From Blastochloris sulfoviridis (GTDB lineage Bacteria > Pseudomonadota > Alphaproteobacteria > Rhizobiales > Xanthobacteraceae): a stretch of 53,270 nt of DNA. Position numbers and translations under genes: made by a program. The notes below the pieces were generated by a model. The model was not told the origin of the DNA and did not search any database. It was given only the letters and a program-made list of their open reading frames with translations. Positions 26,600-38,108 of the stretch are shown one piece after another. The DNA is taken from positions 1 through 53,270 of the forward strand of contig NZ_VWPL01000023.1 in assembly GCF_008630065.1 (NCBI RefSeq). The letters are read 5' to 3'. How positions within the stretch are numbered: the stretch's first letter is position 1; every line of letters begins with the position of its first letter.

Positions 26600-26762
26600 C
26601 GAATGCCTGCGGCGGGTTGAGCCTGGGGCTTGGTCGGTCCCTAAGGCGCCTCGCTTGCCGCCGTTGGTTCTGAAGATCGGTGAGGCGCCGAGACCAGCGG
26701 GCGGAGTGATGACCCGCGACCGCTGCCCGCCGGGGTTCTCCTGCCCCGTGACGGCGGTTTCC

Positions 26763-26794
26763 GCCTCTCCCGGCTTTGGCCGGGGGAGGCTCTT
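26763..26794 (+). terminator. Terminator after the capsid operon
   Basis: GCCTCTCCCGGC pairs with GCCGGGGGAGGC around a TTTG loop, followed by TCTTT. The spacer 26,600-26,910 otherwise holds no visible gene. Confidence 0.6.
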
Positions 26795-26910
26795 TCCGGG
26801 TCCGGCGGCGACTGCGGATGAACCAGCGCCGCCGGGCCGGAGCAGATTCCATTTCCGACTTGCAGGGTTGCCCCGGACACTGGCGCCACAGTCGAGGATG
26901 AGGCGGACAA

Positions 26911-27108
26911 ATGGCGAGGGGGCGGGTCCCGTTCAGGCAGGCGGACGTCAAGCGCGCGGTCGCTGGCGTGATCGCCGCCGGCGTGCCCGCAGACAAGATT
27001 CGCGTCGAAGTCGACCCGGCAGCGGGCCGGATCGTGGTCACCGCCACGCCGACCCTGGAGGCCCCGAAGAATGCCCTCGACGAATGGAGGGCGCGCAATG
27101 CGCGTTAG
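26911..27108 (+). CDS. Small protein upstream of the integrase
   Basis: The 65-residue product (MARGRVPFRQADVKRAVAGV, ending KNALDEWRARNAR) overlaps the integrase start by 11 bases. Small genes of this kind often precede integrases in alphaproteobacterial elements; an excisionase or DNA-binding role is possible but not shown by any motif I can name. Confidence 0.5.
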   Translation: MARGRVPFRQADVKRAVAGVIAAGVPADKIRVEVDPAAGRIVVTATPTLEAPKNALDEWRARNAR

Positions 27109-28195
27109 GCTGAAAGGCATCAACACTGTCAGGAAGAAGCTCGCCGACGGAACGGTGAAGGTCCATCGCTACCATCGGGCAACCGGGCATCCGTTGACCG
27201 GCGAGCCGGGCTCGCCGGAGTTCCTGGCCTGTATCGCAGCCGCCGAGAAGCTGATGCGGGACCGACTCGCCGGCGTGTTCAATGGGCTGGTGCGCGACTT
27301 CACGCTGTCACCGGAATTCGGGAAGCTCGCGGACAGCACCCAAGGCGAGTATCGCCGGATGCTCACGAAAGCGGAGGGCAAGTTCGGCGACCTGCCGATC
27401 GCCGCGCTTGAGGATCCGCGCGTGCGCCGCGACTTCCTCGATTGGCGCGCACAGATCGCCAAGTCGTCGGGCGAGCGCGAGGCCGACAACCGGCTCTCGG
27501 CGATCAGCGCCATGCTCACCTGGGCGCGGGAGAACGGCCGGCTCAGCGCGAACCACCTCGCCGGTTTCAAGCGCCTCTACGCCTCCAATCGCGTCGACAG
27601 GATTTGGCTACCGGAGCACGTCGCAGCCTTCATGAAGGTCGCGCCGATTGAGCTGCAGCGCGCGCTGATCCTCGCGCTCCACACCGGGCAGCGGCAAGGA
27701 GACATTCGCCGGCTTGCCTGGACGAACTACGACGGGACGGCGATCACCCTTCGGCAGGGCAAATCGAAGAGGGGTGGCAAGGTCGCCCCCGCCCTCACCG
27801 TGCCATGCACGAAGGCGTTGCGGCGGATGCTCGACGAAGCACCGCGCCAGGCGGCGGTGATTCTGACCACGAAGACGGGCCGGCCCTGGGAGAAACGGTA
27901 CTTCGCACGGTGCTGGGAGGAAGCGTCGGCGGCGGCGGGAATCACCGACCTGCACTTTCATGACCTCCGGGGAACGGCGGTCACGATGCTGGCGGAGGCC
28001 GGCTGCACGGTTCCGCAGATTGCGTCCATCACCGGCCACTCGCTCAAGACGGTGACGAGGATCTTGGAAACCTACCTAGCCCGAACGCGGGGGCTGGCTG
28101 AGGAGGCAATCGCCAATTTCGAGAACGCCAAGCGAACGAAATTTGCAAACCGTCTGCAAACCAGACGGGTTCGGAAGCCGAAGGAGGGCAGCTAA
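27098..28195 (+). CDS. Tyrosine integrase
   Basis: The 365-residue site-specific recombinase has an N-terminal SAM-like core-binding part and a catalytic domain with the conserved Arg in HTGQRQGDIRRL (about residue 198), the H-x-x-R motif HFHDLRGTAVT (about 288-291), the second His in ITGHSLKTV and the nucleophile Tyr in ILETYLARTRG (about 325). ATG 27098 is the likely start. The stop lies 4 bp before attR, a common layout for elements integrating into tRNA 3' ends. It should act on the 55-bp att sequences. Confidence 0.93.
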   Translation: MRVRLKGINTVRKKLADGTVKVHRYHRATGHPLTGEPGSPEFLACIAAAEKLMRDRLAGVFNGLVRDFTLSPEFGKLADSTQGEYRRMLTKAEGKFGDLPIAALEDPRVRRDFLDWRAQIAKSSGEREADNRLSAISAMLTWARENGRLSANHLAGFKRLYASNRVDRIWLPEHVAAFMKVAPIELQRALILALHTGQRQGDIRRLAWTNYDGTAITLRQGKSKRGGKVAPALTVPCTKALRRMLDEAPRQAAVILTTKTGRPWEKRYFARCWEEASAAAGITDLHFHDLRGTAVTMLAEAGCTVPQIASITGHSLKTVTRILETYLARTRGLAEEAIANFENAKRTKFANRLQTRRVRKPKEGS

Positions 28196-28199
28196 GTGT

Positions 28200-28254
28200 T
28201 TGATTTTAATGGCGCGCCCGAAAGGATTCGAACCTCTGACCCCCAGATTCGTAG
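28200..28254. repeat. attR, 55-bp direct repeat overlapping tRNA-Arg
   Basis: It is identical to 11132-11186. Integration here rebuilds the 3' end of the tRNA gene, so the tRNA stays functional. Confidence 0.92.
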
Positions 28255-28286
28255 TCTGGTGCTCTATCCAGCTGAGCTACGGGCGC
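28210..28286 (-). tRNA. tRNA-Arg(ACG)
   Basis: The minus strand gives a full 77-nt cloverleaf: acceptor GCGCCCG/CGGGCGC, D arm GCTCAGCTGGATAGAGC, anticodon stem CCAGA/TCTGG with loop CTACGAA (ACG), T arm with GGTTCGAATCC and encoded CCA. It is the integration target of the 17-kb element. Confidence 0.96.
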
Positions 28287-28540
28287 GCGAGCCGGTCGGT
28301 GCCGGGAGGTAGGCTGCATACCGAGTTGGCCCCGGCATTTCAAGACCCCCGTCCCACCTTCCTGCGGATTATCTCGCTTGCGGGGCGAAAACGAGGGACA
28401 AGTTGCCGGCGGCGGTGTTCATGCCCCTCAGGCATTGCGGCCCGGCGGGATTGGCTGGACGCCAGCGCAGCGCGAGATGGGGCCGAAGGGGGACTCAGCG
28501 GAGGCTCGCGGGAGACGAAAGGGCAGGGGTGGCCGGCGAA

Positions 28541-28665
28541 CGCGTGTTTCCGAACTCCTGCCTCCGGTCTCTCGCCTCCGAACGCCTGCGTCAGAACTCC
28601 CGCCTCCGAGCGCCCGCCCTCGAACTCCTGCCTCCGAGCGTCCATGTTCGAACGTCACTCCAGAA
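28541..28665. repeat. Degenerate tandem repeat of CGAACTCCTGCCTC-like units
   Basis: Units such as CCGAACTCCTGCCTCCG, CGAACGCCTGCGTC and CGAACTCCTGCCTCCGAGCG recur about every 14-15 bases through this stretch. Open frames on both strands translate to the same repeating peptides and look artefactual. The 28,290-28,810 spacer otherwise shows no gene. Confidence 0.5.
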
Positions 28666-28725
28666 CGCCCACCTCGCCGCGGCGGGCGGGCAATGCGTCC
28701 TGCCTCGGCGAAACAGTGTCCGGGG

Positions 28726-28805
28726 TCGTGTCCGGGCCAACCCACCCCCCAGCGGCTGCCGGCAGCGAGGCGCTTTCATCGCCAGCGGGGCGGATCTTCC
28801 GGTGC
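28726..28805. repeat. Dispersed intergenic repeat, family B, copy 1
   Basis: The motif CGTGTCCGGGCCAACCCACC followed by GCGGCTGCCGGCAGCGAGGC recurs near 36,655 and 52,650. In two of the three cases a family A palindromic repeat follows directly. Confidence 0.5.
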
Positions 28806-28814
28806 CAATTCATG

Positions 28815-28936
28815 CGGTTTCCGGTTGATCCCTTCGGGATGCCGGAAACGGTCTCGCCGAAAACCCCTTGTTCGGAAACGGGATTTTCGGCGATTTGAGT
28901 ACGGTTCTCCGGCTTGATCAGCCGGAAACCGTATCA
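28815..28936. repeat. Palindromic intergenic repeat, family A, copy 1
   Basis: About 122 bp made of three successive hairpins: CGGTTTCCGG...CCGGAAACGG, then CCGAAAACC...GGATTTTCGGCG, then TACGGTTCTCCGGCTTGATC pairing with GATCAGCCGGAAACCGTAT. It is a REP-like element; the best full copies are this one and 52,701-52,825. Confidence 0.75.
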
Positions 28937-28938
28937 CA

Positions 28939-29059
28939 CGGTTTCCGGACGATCTCCTCGGATCCCGGCAACGGCCGCACCGAAAACCCCGTGTCCGAGA
29001 ACGGGATTCTCGGCGACCGGCATATGGTTCTGCGGCCCGATCGGCCGGAAGCCGAATCA
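28939..29059. repeat. Palindromic intergenic repeat, family A, copy 2
   Basis: It is a diverged copy in direct tandem with copy 1, with the same three-hairpin plan. It reaches the last codons of the phasin gene at 29057. Confidence 0.7.
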
Positions 29060-29563
29060 GGCGGCCGGCTTGACCACCTTCTCGACGCTGGCCTTCACCG
29101 GCTCGGCGGTGTCGGCGGCGATCTTCTGGGCCAGATCCGTCAGTTCGCGGGTCTGGTCGATCAGCGTCTCGAACTGCTTGCGGATGTGGCTGGAGGTCAG
29201 CTCCACCGCCTGCGACAGGGTCTTCACCTGCATCACCGCGCGGGTGAAGTCGAAGGAGGCGTTGATGTTCGCCCGCATCGCTTCCAGCGCCCGGATGTTG
29301 AGGTCGGAAAGGCCCTTGCTCGCCGTGATGTAGGTGTCCTCGATCATGTCGGTGGTCTCTTCCGCCGCCGACTTGATCTTCTCATAGGCATCCTTGGCCT
29401 GGGCGACGCTCTTCTCGGCCATCTCGCGCATCGCCACCGGCAGTTCCATGTCGGCCGCCGCGGCTACCGGCGCCTTGGGCTTCGCCGGCTTGGTGTCGGC
29501 GGGTTTGACCTCGGCGGATTTGACCTCGGCCATGCTCTTGGGCTCGATCTTGGTCTCGGCCAT
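29057..29563 (-). CDS. Phasin family protein
   Basis: The 168-residue product has an Ala/Lys/Pro-rich start (KSAEVKPADTKPAKPKAPVA) and then the amphipathic phasin helix region: VAMREMAEKSVAQAKDAYEK, DTYITASKGLSDLNIRALEA, FDFTRAVMQVKTLSQAVELT. Phasins coat polyhydroxyalkanoate granules. ATG 29563 has GAGG about 10 bases upstream; the frame continues to 29599 but lacks a better site. A second phasin lies 470 bp away on the same strand, suggesting an active storage-polymer metabolism. Confidence 0.85.
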   Translation of the reverse strand: MAETKIEPKSMAEVKSAEVKPADTKPAKPKAPVAAAADMELPVAMREMAEKSVAQAKDAYEKIKSAAEETTDMIEDTYITASKGLSDLNIRALEAMRANINASFDFTRAVMQVKTLSQAVELTSSHIRKQFETLIDQTRELTDLAQKIAADTAEPVKASVEKVVKPAA

Positions 29564-29640
29564 GGTGGTTGTCCTCAAATCGGTTGCGGCGGTGCACACC
29601 CTCCCGGTCCGACCGCCGCGGGCAGTCCGGGAACATCTGA

Positions 29641-29761
29641 TACGGTTTCCGGTCGATCCCGTTGGGCTGCCGGAAACGGTCTCACCGAAAAATCCTTGAT
29701 CTGAAGGATTTTTCGGCGAAAGGAATACGAAACGCCGGTCCTGGGACCGGATGTCGTATCA
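29641..29761. repeat. Palindromic intergenic repeat, family A, copy 3
   Basis: TACGGTTTCCGGTCGATCCC, then CTCACCGAAAAATCC...GGATTTTTCGGCG, then a GCCGGTC/GACCGG hairpin. It lies upstream of the first phasin gene. Confidence 0.7.
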
Positions 29762-29762
29762 A

Positions 29763-29888
29763 CTGTCCGGCCTCCGGAGGATCATCCGATGATCCCGGAG
29801 ACAGCCTTGCCGAAAACCCGGATGCGAAACCGGGATTTCCGGCGACCTGGACACGGATCGTTGGCCCAGAGGGCCGACCTCCGTGTCT
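29763..29888. repeat. Palindromic intergenic repeat, family A, copy 4 (diverged)
   Basis: It follows copy 3 directly: CTGTCCGGCCTCCGGAGGAT, CCGAAAACCCGG...CCGGGATTTCCGGCGACC, and a GGTCGGCC-type third hairpin. The plan is kept although sequence has drifted. Confidence 0.55.
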
Positions 29889-30030
29889 CCCGTTCGTGCC
29901 GCTCAGCCGAACGCTGGCGCGCCGATGACGCGCCTCGCGGCTGTCCGATCCGATCGCCTCGGATCGCCGGTCATTGCCTGTGGTCACACGCCATCACCGG
30001 CGGGATCCTGGCAATGTCCCCTCGATGCGC

Positions 30031-30408
30031 TCAGGACGGCGTGTTCACCTTCAGCGCCTTCTGGGCGATGGTGCCGAGTTCCTTGGCCTGCTCGGAGAGC
30101 ACCTTCATCTGGTCCTGGACGAACTCGGCCTGGATGCGCATCACTTCCTGCACGTCCTTGGCGCGGACCAGCTTCTGGGCAAGCTCGAAGCTCGACGCCA
30201 CATTGACCTCGGCAAAGCCCATGGCCTTCTTGCCCAGATCCTTGATGCCGCTCTGCATCGCCTCGGCGGAGCCTTCGATCGTGCCGACGGCCTTCTGGGC
30301 GGCGCTCAGATAGCTGTCGACCGCCTTCTTGGTCTGTTCGACGCTCTTTTCGGCGAAATCGCGCAGTTCCGGCGGGACGTCGAGTTGCGGGTTCTTCGTC
30401 GTAACCAT
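30031..30408 (-). CDS. Phasin family protein (second copy)
   Basis: The 125-residue product (QLDVPPELRDFAEKSVEQTK, FAEVNVASSFELAQKLVRAK, EVMRIQAEFVQDQMKVLSEQ) is a typical Phasin_2-type helical protein. ATG 30408 has a strong AAGGAGG site 7 bases upstream; the frame continues further but as the spacer. It is shorter than its neighbour and only distantly alike, so the two may coat granules at different stages. Confidence 0.87.
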   Translation of the reverse strand: MVTTKNPQLDVPPELRDFAEKSVEQTKKAVDSYLSAAQKAVGTIEGSAEAMQSGIKDLGKKAMGFAEVNVASSFELAQKLVRAKDVQEVMRIQAEFVQDQMKVLSEQAKELGTIAQKALKVNTPS

Positions 30409-30709
30409 TGCAAGCCTCCTTGGGTGGGCTGCTCGGACCCCCGGGCTCCCACGCCCCGAGGGTAGCAGCGATGACAAAAGCAACCTTAGCATTGCTTATT
30501 GTGCACTGCAACATAAATTTCGCATCGCGATATGCGGGGCCTGTCGGAGTGGCCCGCCTAGTTAAGGTTAAAGAAGCGTATTTTGTTCACGGCGGCCGTG
30601 CGCGTGGACGGAGCGACGCCACGTTTCTATTAATATTTCAGTTAGAAATGGCCGGGCTGCTGCCACCGGCCGAGCACCAGATGCGACGCGGCGAGACGAG
30701 ACGCGAGCG

Positions 30710-34138
<3,429 letters not shown>

Positions 34139-34316
34139 TGGCGTTCGGGGATCCCTGAGGGGGCTTGCGGGAGACTGGCGACGCGGCCGGGTGACCGGCC
34201 TGCAGTTCAGACGAGTTCCAATATGCATCGTCGGGACTTGCCCGCGATGGACAGCGGCGGCATTTCATGGGACATGGAATGCCACTCGGTCGCATCAGCA
34301 GATTGGGGCAAGCTGG

Positions 34317-34640
34317 ATGATCGTCTGCTCCTGCAACGTCCTCTCCGACCATGACATCCGAACGGCCGCCAGCAAGGGCGCGACGGTGCGCACCGTCGGC
34401 GATGTCTACCGCACGCTCGGAGGTTGTGACGGGCAGTGCCACCGCTGCGCGCGTTCGATCAAGGCGGTTCTGGACGAGGTGAGGAGCGGCGATTGCGACG
34501 CCTGCCCCACCGTCTGCGGGGCACATGTAACCGATACCGGCCATGTGCAGCGCCAGCCGCTGCATCTGCATGGCGTGAAGGATGACCGCGTCTCGCCGCG
34601 CCGGTTCGGCCCCGCGCCCTTGCTGGAAGCGGCCGAATAG
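34317..34640 (+). CDS. bfd: Bacterioferritin-associated ferredoxin, long form
   Basis: The 107-residue product begins MIVCSCNVLSDHDIR, with [2Fe-2S] cysteines C4 and C6, and then GGCDGQCHRC with C41 and C44 of the CxxC pair. Bfd donates electrons to bacterioferritin to release stored iron. Family members are usually 60-90 residues. Here an extra tail carries DCDACPTVC and a His-rich segment, and C37 is additional. The bacterioferritin gene follows 327 bp downstream on the same strand, which supports the call. The longer frame upstream lies inside the kinase gene. Confidence 0.85.
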   Translation: MIVCSCNVLSDHDIRTAASKGATVRTVGDVYRTLGGCDGQCHRCARSIKAVLDEVRSGDCDACPTVCGAHVTDTGHVQRQPLHLHGVKDDRVSPRRFGPAPLLEAAE

Positions 34641-34811
34641 GGCTCTTCCTCTTCGTGAATTCAAGTGCTGCGGCGGTAAGGCGAGCGCGTATTGCCGAGA
34701 GTTTCGGCATTCTTTTCGCCTGCAATCAATTATAATAATGTGAGTATATGGCGGCTTGCAGAAGCCGGTCATGACACATGCGGTCTGCCATGGTGTTCGG
34801 GCGGTCACCTG

Positions 34812-34912
34812 CTGATCCGGAGATCATGCGCGCCGAAAATCCTTGTTCGACGACGCGATTTTCGGCGACCGGAATGCGAAACGCCGGCTTGATCGGCCGG
34901 ATTTCGTATTAC
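34812..34912. repeat. Palindromic intergenic repeat, family A, copy 5 (5'-shortened)
   Basis: CGCCGAAAATCCTTGTTCGA...GATTTTCGGCGACCGGAATG, then a CCGGCTTGATCGGCCGG hairpin and TTTCGTATTA. The first hairpin is largely lost. It lies in the bfd-bfr spacer. Confidence 0.65.
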
Positions 34913-34967
34913 ATATTAGAGTTATTCCAGTTTGCGCGTATCGGATTTGCGCGTCTCGGAGGCACGA

Positions 34968-35447
34968 ATGAAGGGCGACCAGAAAGTCATCGAGTATCTC
35001 AACCGCGGCTTGCGCAGCGAGCTGACGGCGGTAAGCCAGTATTGGCTCCACTATCGCATGCTCGACGACTGGGGATACAAGGATCTCGCCAAGAAGTGGC
35101 GTGAGGAGGCCATCGAGGAGATGGAGCACGCCGACAAGTTCGTCGAGCGCATCCTGTTCCTGGAGGGCTTCCCCAACCTGCAGACGCTCGATCCGCTGCG
35201 GATCGGCCAGAACATCAAGGAAGTCCTCGACGCCGACCTGGCGGCCGAGAAGGAGGCGCGGGCGCTGTATCAGGAGGGCGCGAAGTATGCGGCCTCGGTC
35301 GGCGACTTCCCGTCCAAGAACCTGTTCGAGGAGCTGATGACGGACGAGGAAGGCCATATCGACTTCCTCGAAACCCAGCTCGATCTGGTCGAGAAGCTCG
35401 GCCTGCAGCTCTACGCCCAGCACCACATCGGCAAGCTGGAAGGCTGA
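34968..35447 (+). CDS. bfr: Bacterioferritin
   Basis: The 159-residue product forms a heme-containing 24-mer that stores iron. The ferroxidase ligands are visible: E18, E51 and H54 in EEMEHADKF, with the heme ligand M52 in the same motif, and the second pair in a segment with [17 protein letters not shown] near 120-136. ATG 34968 has GGAGG 7 bases upstream. Length is standard. Confidence 0.95.
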   Translation: MKGDQKVIEYLNRGLRSELTAVSQYWLHYRMLDDWGYKDLAKKWREEAIEEMEHADKFVERILFLEGFPNLQTLDPLRIGQNIKEVLDADLAAEKEARALYQEGAKYAASVGDFPSKNLFEELMTDEEGHIDFLETQLDLVEKLGLQLYAQHHIGKLEG

Positions 35448-35459
35448 GGCCGGACAGGC

Positions 35460-35567
35460 CGTCGAAAATCCGTTATCGAACAAGGGGTTTCCGGCATTCC
35501 GAAGGGATCAACCGGAAACCGCACCATACGAGCTCCGGCCGATCGGCCGGAGCTTCGCATTCCGCAT
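35460..35567. repeat. Palindromic intergenic repeat, family A, copy 6 (rearranged)
   Basis: It contains CGAAAATCCGTTATCGAACA, GGTTTCCGGCATTCC, GGGATCAACCGGAAACCG and a CTCCGGCCGATCGGCCGGAG hairpin, but the modules are in a changed order or orientation. Confidence 0.5.
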
Positions 35568-35674
35568 CACGAGGGGCGATCGGATCGATCGCCCCTTTCC
35601 ATTTGACGATAGGGAATTCGCCGGCAGGCTTGCGGTTGTCCGGCCGTGTGCGGCCCGGAGCGTCAGGAGCAAGC

Positions 35675-36649
35675 ATGCTGCCGAAACGTGACGATATCGA
35701 ACGCGCCGCGGCGCTGGTCCACGCCACGCTGGGGCCGACGCCGCACTATGCGTGGCCGCTGCTGGCGAAGCGCCTCGGCACCGAGATCTGGGTCAAGCAC
35801 GAGAACCACACGCCGACCGGTGCCTTCAAGGTGCGCGGCGGCCTGGTCTATTTCGATCGTCTGCGGCGCGAGCGCACCGGGGCGCTCGGCGTCATTTCCG
35901 CCACGCGCGGCAATCATGGCCAGTCGGTGGCCTTTGCCGGCGGGCGGGCGGGGGCGGCGGTGACCATCGTGGTGCCGCACGGCAATTCGCCGGAGAAGAA
36001 CGCCGCCATGCGGGCGTTCGGCGCCCGTCTGGTCGAGTTTGGCCGCGATTTCGACGCTGCGAAGGCGCACGCGTTCGAACTTGCCGAACGCGACGGTCTG
36101 GTGTTCGCGCCGGCCATTTCGCGCGAGCTGATCTCGGGGGTTGCGACCTATGCGCTGGAGTTGATGAGCGCGGTGGCCGACCTCGACGTGCTCTATGTGC
36201 CGATCGGCCTCGGCTCGGGGATCTGCGGCTGCATTGCGGTGCGCGAGGCGCTGGGGCTGAAGACCGAGATCGTCGGCGTGGTGTCCGCCCGCGCGCCGGG
36301 TTACGCGCTGTCGTTCGCGGCGGGCCGTCCGGTCGCCACCGACAGCGCCGACACCTTCGCCGACGGCATGGCGGTGCGCACGCCCGATCCGGCGGCGCTG
36401 GAGATCATCCGCCGCGGCGCCGCCCGGATCGTCGAGGTCGATGACGACGCGGTCGCCGCCGCGATCCGCGCGCTGTTCGAGGACACCCACAATATGGCCG
36501 AGGGCGCCGGTGCGGCGCCTCTCGCCGCGGCGCTGGCCGAGCGCGACCGGCTGCGCGGACGACGCGTCGGCATCGTGCTTACCGGCGGCAATATCGATCG
36601 GACGGTTGCGGCCGAGGTGCTGGCCGGCGGGACGCCGGGGACGGCCTAA
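35675..36649 (+). CDS. Threonine/serine dehydratase-like PLP enzyme
   Basis: The 324-residue fold-type II PLP enzyme has the Schiff-base Lys in PTGAFKVRGG (K52), the substrate loop SATRGNHGQSVA, and the phosphate-binding Gly loop VPIGLGSGICG. The family reaction is deamination of L-threonine or L-serine to a 2-oxo acid plus ammonia. There is no C-terminal ACT-like regulatory domain, so it looks catabolic (TdcB/hydroxyaspartate-lyase type) rather than biosynthetic IlvA. ATG 35675 has AGGAG 6 bases upstream. Exact substrate unknown. Confidence 0.82.
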   Translation: MLPKRDDIERAAALVHATLGPTPHYAWPLLAKRLGTEIWVKHENHTPTGAFKVRGGLVYFDRLRRERTGALGVISATRGNHGQSVAFAGGRAGAAVTIVVPHGNSPEKNAAMRAFGARLVEFGRDFDAAKAHAFELAERDGLVFAPAISRELISGVATYALELMSAVADLDVLYVPIGLGSGICGCIAVREALGLKTEIVGVVSARAPGYALSFAAGRPVATDSADTFADGMAVRTPDPAALEIIRRGAARIVEVDDDAVAAAIRALFEDTHNMAEGAGAAPLAAALAERDRLRGRRVGIVLTGGNIDRTVAAEVLAGGTPGTA

Positions 36650-36654
36650 ACAGG

Positions 36655-36760
36655 ACGTGTCTGGGTCAACGCCACCCCAGCGGCTCCCGGCGGCGAGGCG
36701 CTTCCCTCGTCGGCGTGCCGGGTTTTCGGTGGCAAACCGAGACGGCTTCCGGCCAATTTC
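36655..36760. repeat. Dispersed intergenic repeat, family B, copy 2
   Basis: GGACGTGTCTGGGTCAACGC then GCGGCTCCCGGCGGCGAGGC and a tail GGTGGCAAACCGAGACGGCT that recurs at about 52,850. Confidence 0.5.
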
Positions 36761-36780
36761 CGGTTTCGGGTTTCGCCCCT

Positions 36781-36916
36781 GCGCACCCCCCCACCCCCGA
36801 CCCCTCCCCACCGCTCGCGAAGCTCGCGGGGGGAGGGGAGAAAAGAGCATGCCTCTTCTCCCCTCCCCCCATGAACGCAGTGAATGGTGGGGAGGGGTTG
36901 GGGGTGGGGGGCGCGC
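36781..36916. repeat. Large inverted repeat, C-rich/G-rich arms
   Basis: The left arm, from GCGCACCCCCCCACCCCCGA, pairs with the right arm ending GGGGTGGGGGGCGCGC. A nested hairpin lies within it (GGGGGAGGGGAGAAAAGAGC against CTTCTCCCCTCCCCCC). The spacer 36,650-37,148 shows no gene; this repeat and families B and C fill it. Confidence 0.65.
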
Positions 36917-36989
36917 AGAGGTACGCCCCGGCGCGCGTCGTGTGCGTTCCGCCTCGCCGTGTGCCTCGCCAATGTTCCGGCCGGTCGGT

Positions 36990-37076
36990 TCAGGTTCTTC
37001 AGCCTTTAGAGCAGTCTCCGCAGAAGCGGATGCCGGCTCTACGAAAGTGACCGGCTTTCCGAAAGAGACTGCGACG
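36990..37076. repeat. Family C repeat, inverted orientation
   Basis: On the minus strand it reads like the family C units at 38,810, 44,811 and 52,911 (CCGGTCACTTTCG, CCGCTTCTGCGGAGACTGCT). Confidence 0.4.
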
Positions 37077-37148
37077 GACCAAAAACTCAGAGCGCCCGGT
37101 CTGATGCCGTCAGACCGGGCGCTCTGAAACCGCGGCTGCGGACCGCTG

Positions 37149-37865
37149 TCAGTGCGTGCCGGTCAGCCGGCAGATGCCGCATACGTGGTTGATCTTCACC
37201 TCGTCCTGCTTCTCGATCGAGACGACACCGCGGCGGCGCAATTCGGAGAAGGCGCGCGAGACGGTCTCGATGGTGAGGCCGAGATAGTCGGCGATCTCCT
37301 GGCGCGTCATGGTCAGGCGCACGGTGGCGAGCATCTGCTCGCGATCCTGATGGGTGGGGCAGGTGTGCAGCGGCACGAAGCGCATGAGGAAGCTCGCCAC
37401 GCGCTCCAGCGCCGACTTGCGGCCGAGCAGCACGGCGTGCTCGTGCAGGGCGCAGATCTGCGACTGCACGCAGCGGTTCAGGCGGGCGAGGAAGTGCGGC
37501 GAGCGCTCGACGGCGGAGCGCTCGTAGGAGGTTACCAGCGCCGGCGACAGGGTCTCGGCGGAGGAATCATGGACCGGCTTGAACGACAGGCCGAAAATGT
37601 CGCCCGGCCCGAGCAGCTCGACCACTTGGCGGCGACCGTCGGGCAGGAGCTTGTAGAGCATCACCGCGCCGTCGACGACCTGGAAGATGCGGTCGGCCGG
37701 GTCGCCTTCGAGGAAGATCAAAGCGTGCTGGACGAAGCGGACGCGCTGGCCCTCGATCTCGCCATCGACATCCTGGACTGGAAGCACCGGGGGCGCGTGC
37801 AATACCGGGGTGTGACCGCAGCGGGAGGCGGTTTCCCCCTGCCGCTCCTCGACGAGTTGCTTCAT
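37149..37865 (-). CDS. Crp/Fnr-family regulator (FixK-type)
   Basis: The 238-residue product has a cyclic-nucleotide-type sensor domain (LIFLEGDPADRIFQVVDGAV, GPGDIFGL) and a Crp-type helix-turn-helix (MTRQEIADYLGLTIETVSRA, with the E-x2-SR recognition helix of Fnr/FixK proteins). The N-terminal cysteine cluster of oxygen-sensing FNR is missing (only one early Cys), which favours a FixK-type regulator. Unusually it ends HVCGICRLTGTH with a C-x2-C pair. I chose ATG 37865 because of AGGGGA upstream; ATG 37886 is an alternative. It sits near fixJ and fixL, so it probably belongs to the low-oxygen cascade. Confidence 0.82.
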   Translation of the reverse strand: MKQLVEERQGETASRCGHTPVLHAPPVLPVQDVDGEIEGQRVRFVQHALIFLEGDPADRIFQVVDGAVMLYKLLPDGRRQVVELLGPGDIFGLSFKPVHDSSAETLSPALVTSYERSAVERSPHFLARLNRCVQSQICALHEHAVLLGRKSALERVASFLMRFVPLHTCPTHQDREQMLATVRLTMTRQEIADYLGLTIETVSRAFSELRRRGVVSIEKQDEVKINHVCGICRLTGTH

Positions 37866-38061
37866 GGTTTCCCCTGGTCTGGCCATGCCGGCTACGTATC
37901 CGGCTCGCCTTGTTGCGGAAAGCCTAGTCGTGCGTTCTGAGGACGTTAACCGGTGACGTACTTAGGGAGAACGCCTAACCGCGGCATATTATCCGGACGA
38001 TAGCATCTGTTGGCGCAACGGCCGAAGGCCGTCAATGACGGCGCTCAAGGTTCCAAACATT

Positions 38062-38075
38062 ATGATCTGCGTCAA
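38062..38075. promoter_or_regulatory. FNR/FixK-box-like palindrome
   Basis: ATGATCTGCGTCAA matches the FNR/FixK consensus TTGAT-N4-GTCAA except for its first base. It lies about 197 bp upstream of the FixK-type gene, so it may be an autoregulatory or upstream site. Confidence 0.45.
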
Positions 38076-38108
38076 ATGAATATCGGCCATTCGAGCGCCC
38101 GCCGGCCC

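Larger units (their letters stand above)
11132..28254. mobile_element. 17.07-kb integrated capsid-encoding element in tRNA-Arg
   Basis: The element is bounded by identical 55-bp repeats, with the intact tRNA at the right and the integrase ending 4 bp from attR. It encodes integration, primase-helicase replication, repressor control, DNA packaging and a head (portal, protease-capsid fusion, gpW-like, DUF2190). Apart from one tape-measure-like gene I find no tail, host-recognition or endolysin genes. Every main gene has an intact frame and many starts overlap the preceding stop, so this does not look like random decay. It may be a phage satellite that borrows tails, or a very reduced prophage. 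Confidence 0.85.

Noticed and set aside
28541-28665. Possible repeat protein gene
   Set aside because: Both strands give equally repetitive peptides and no start with a ribosome site; it is better explained as a DNA tandem repeat.
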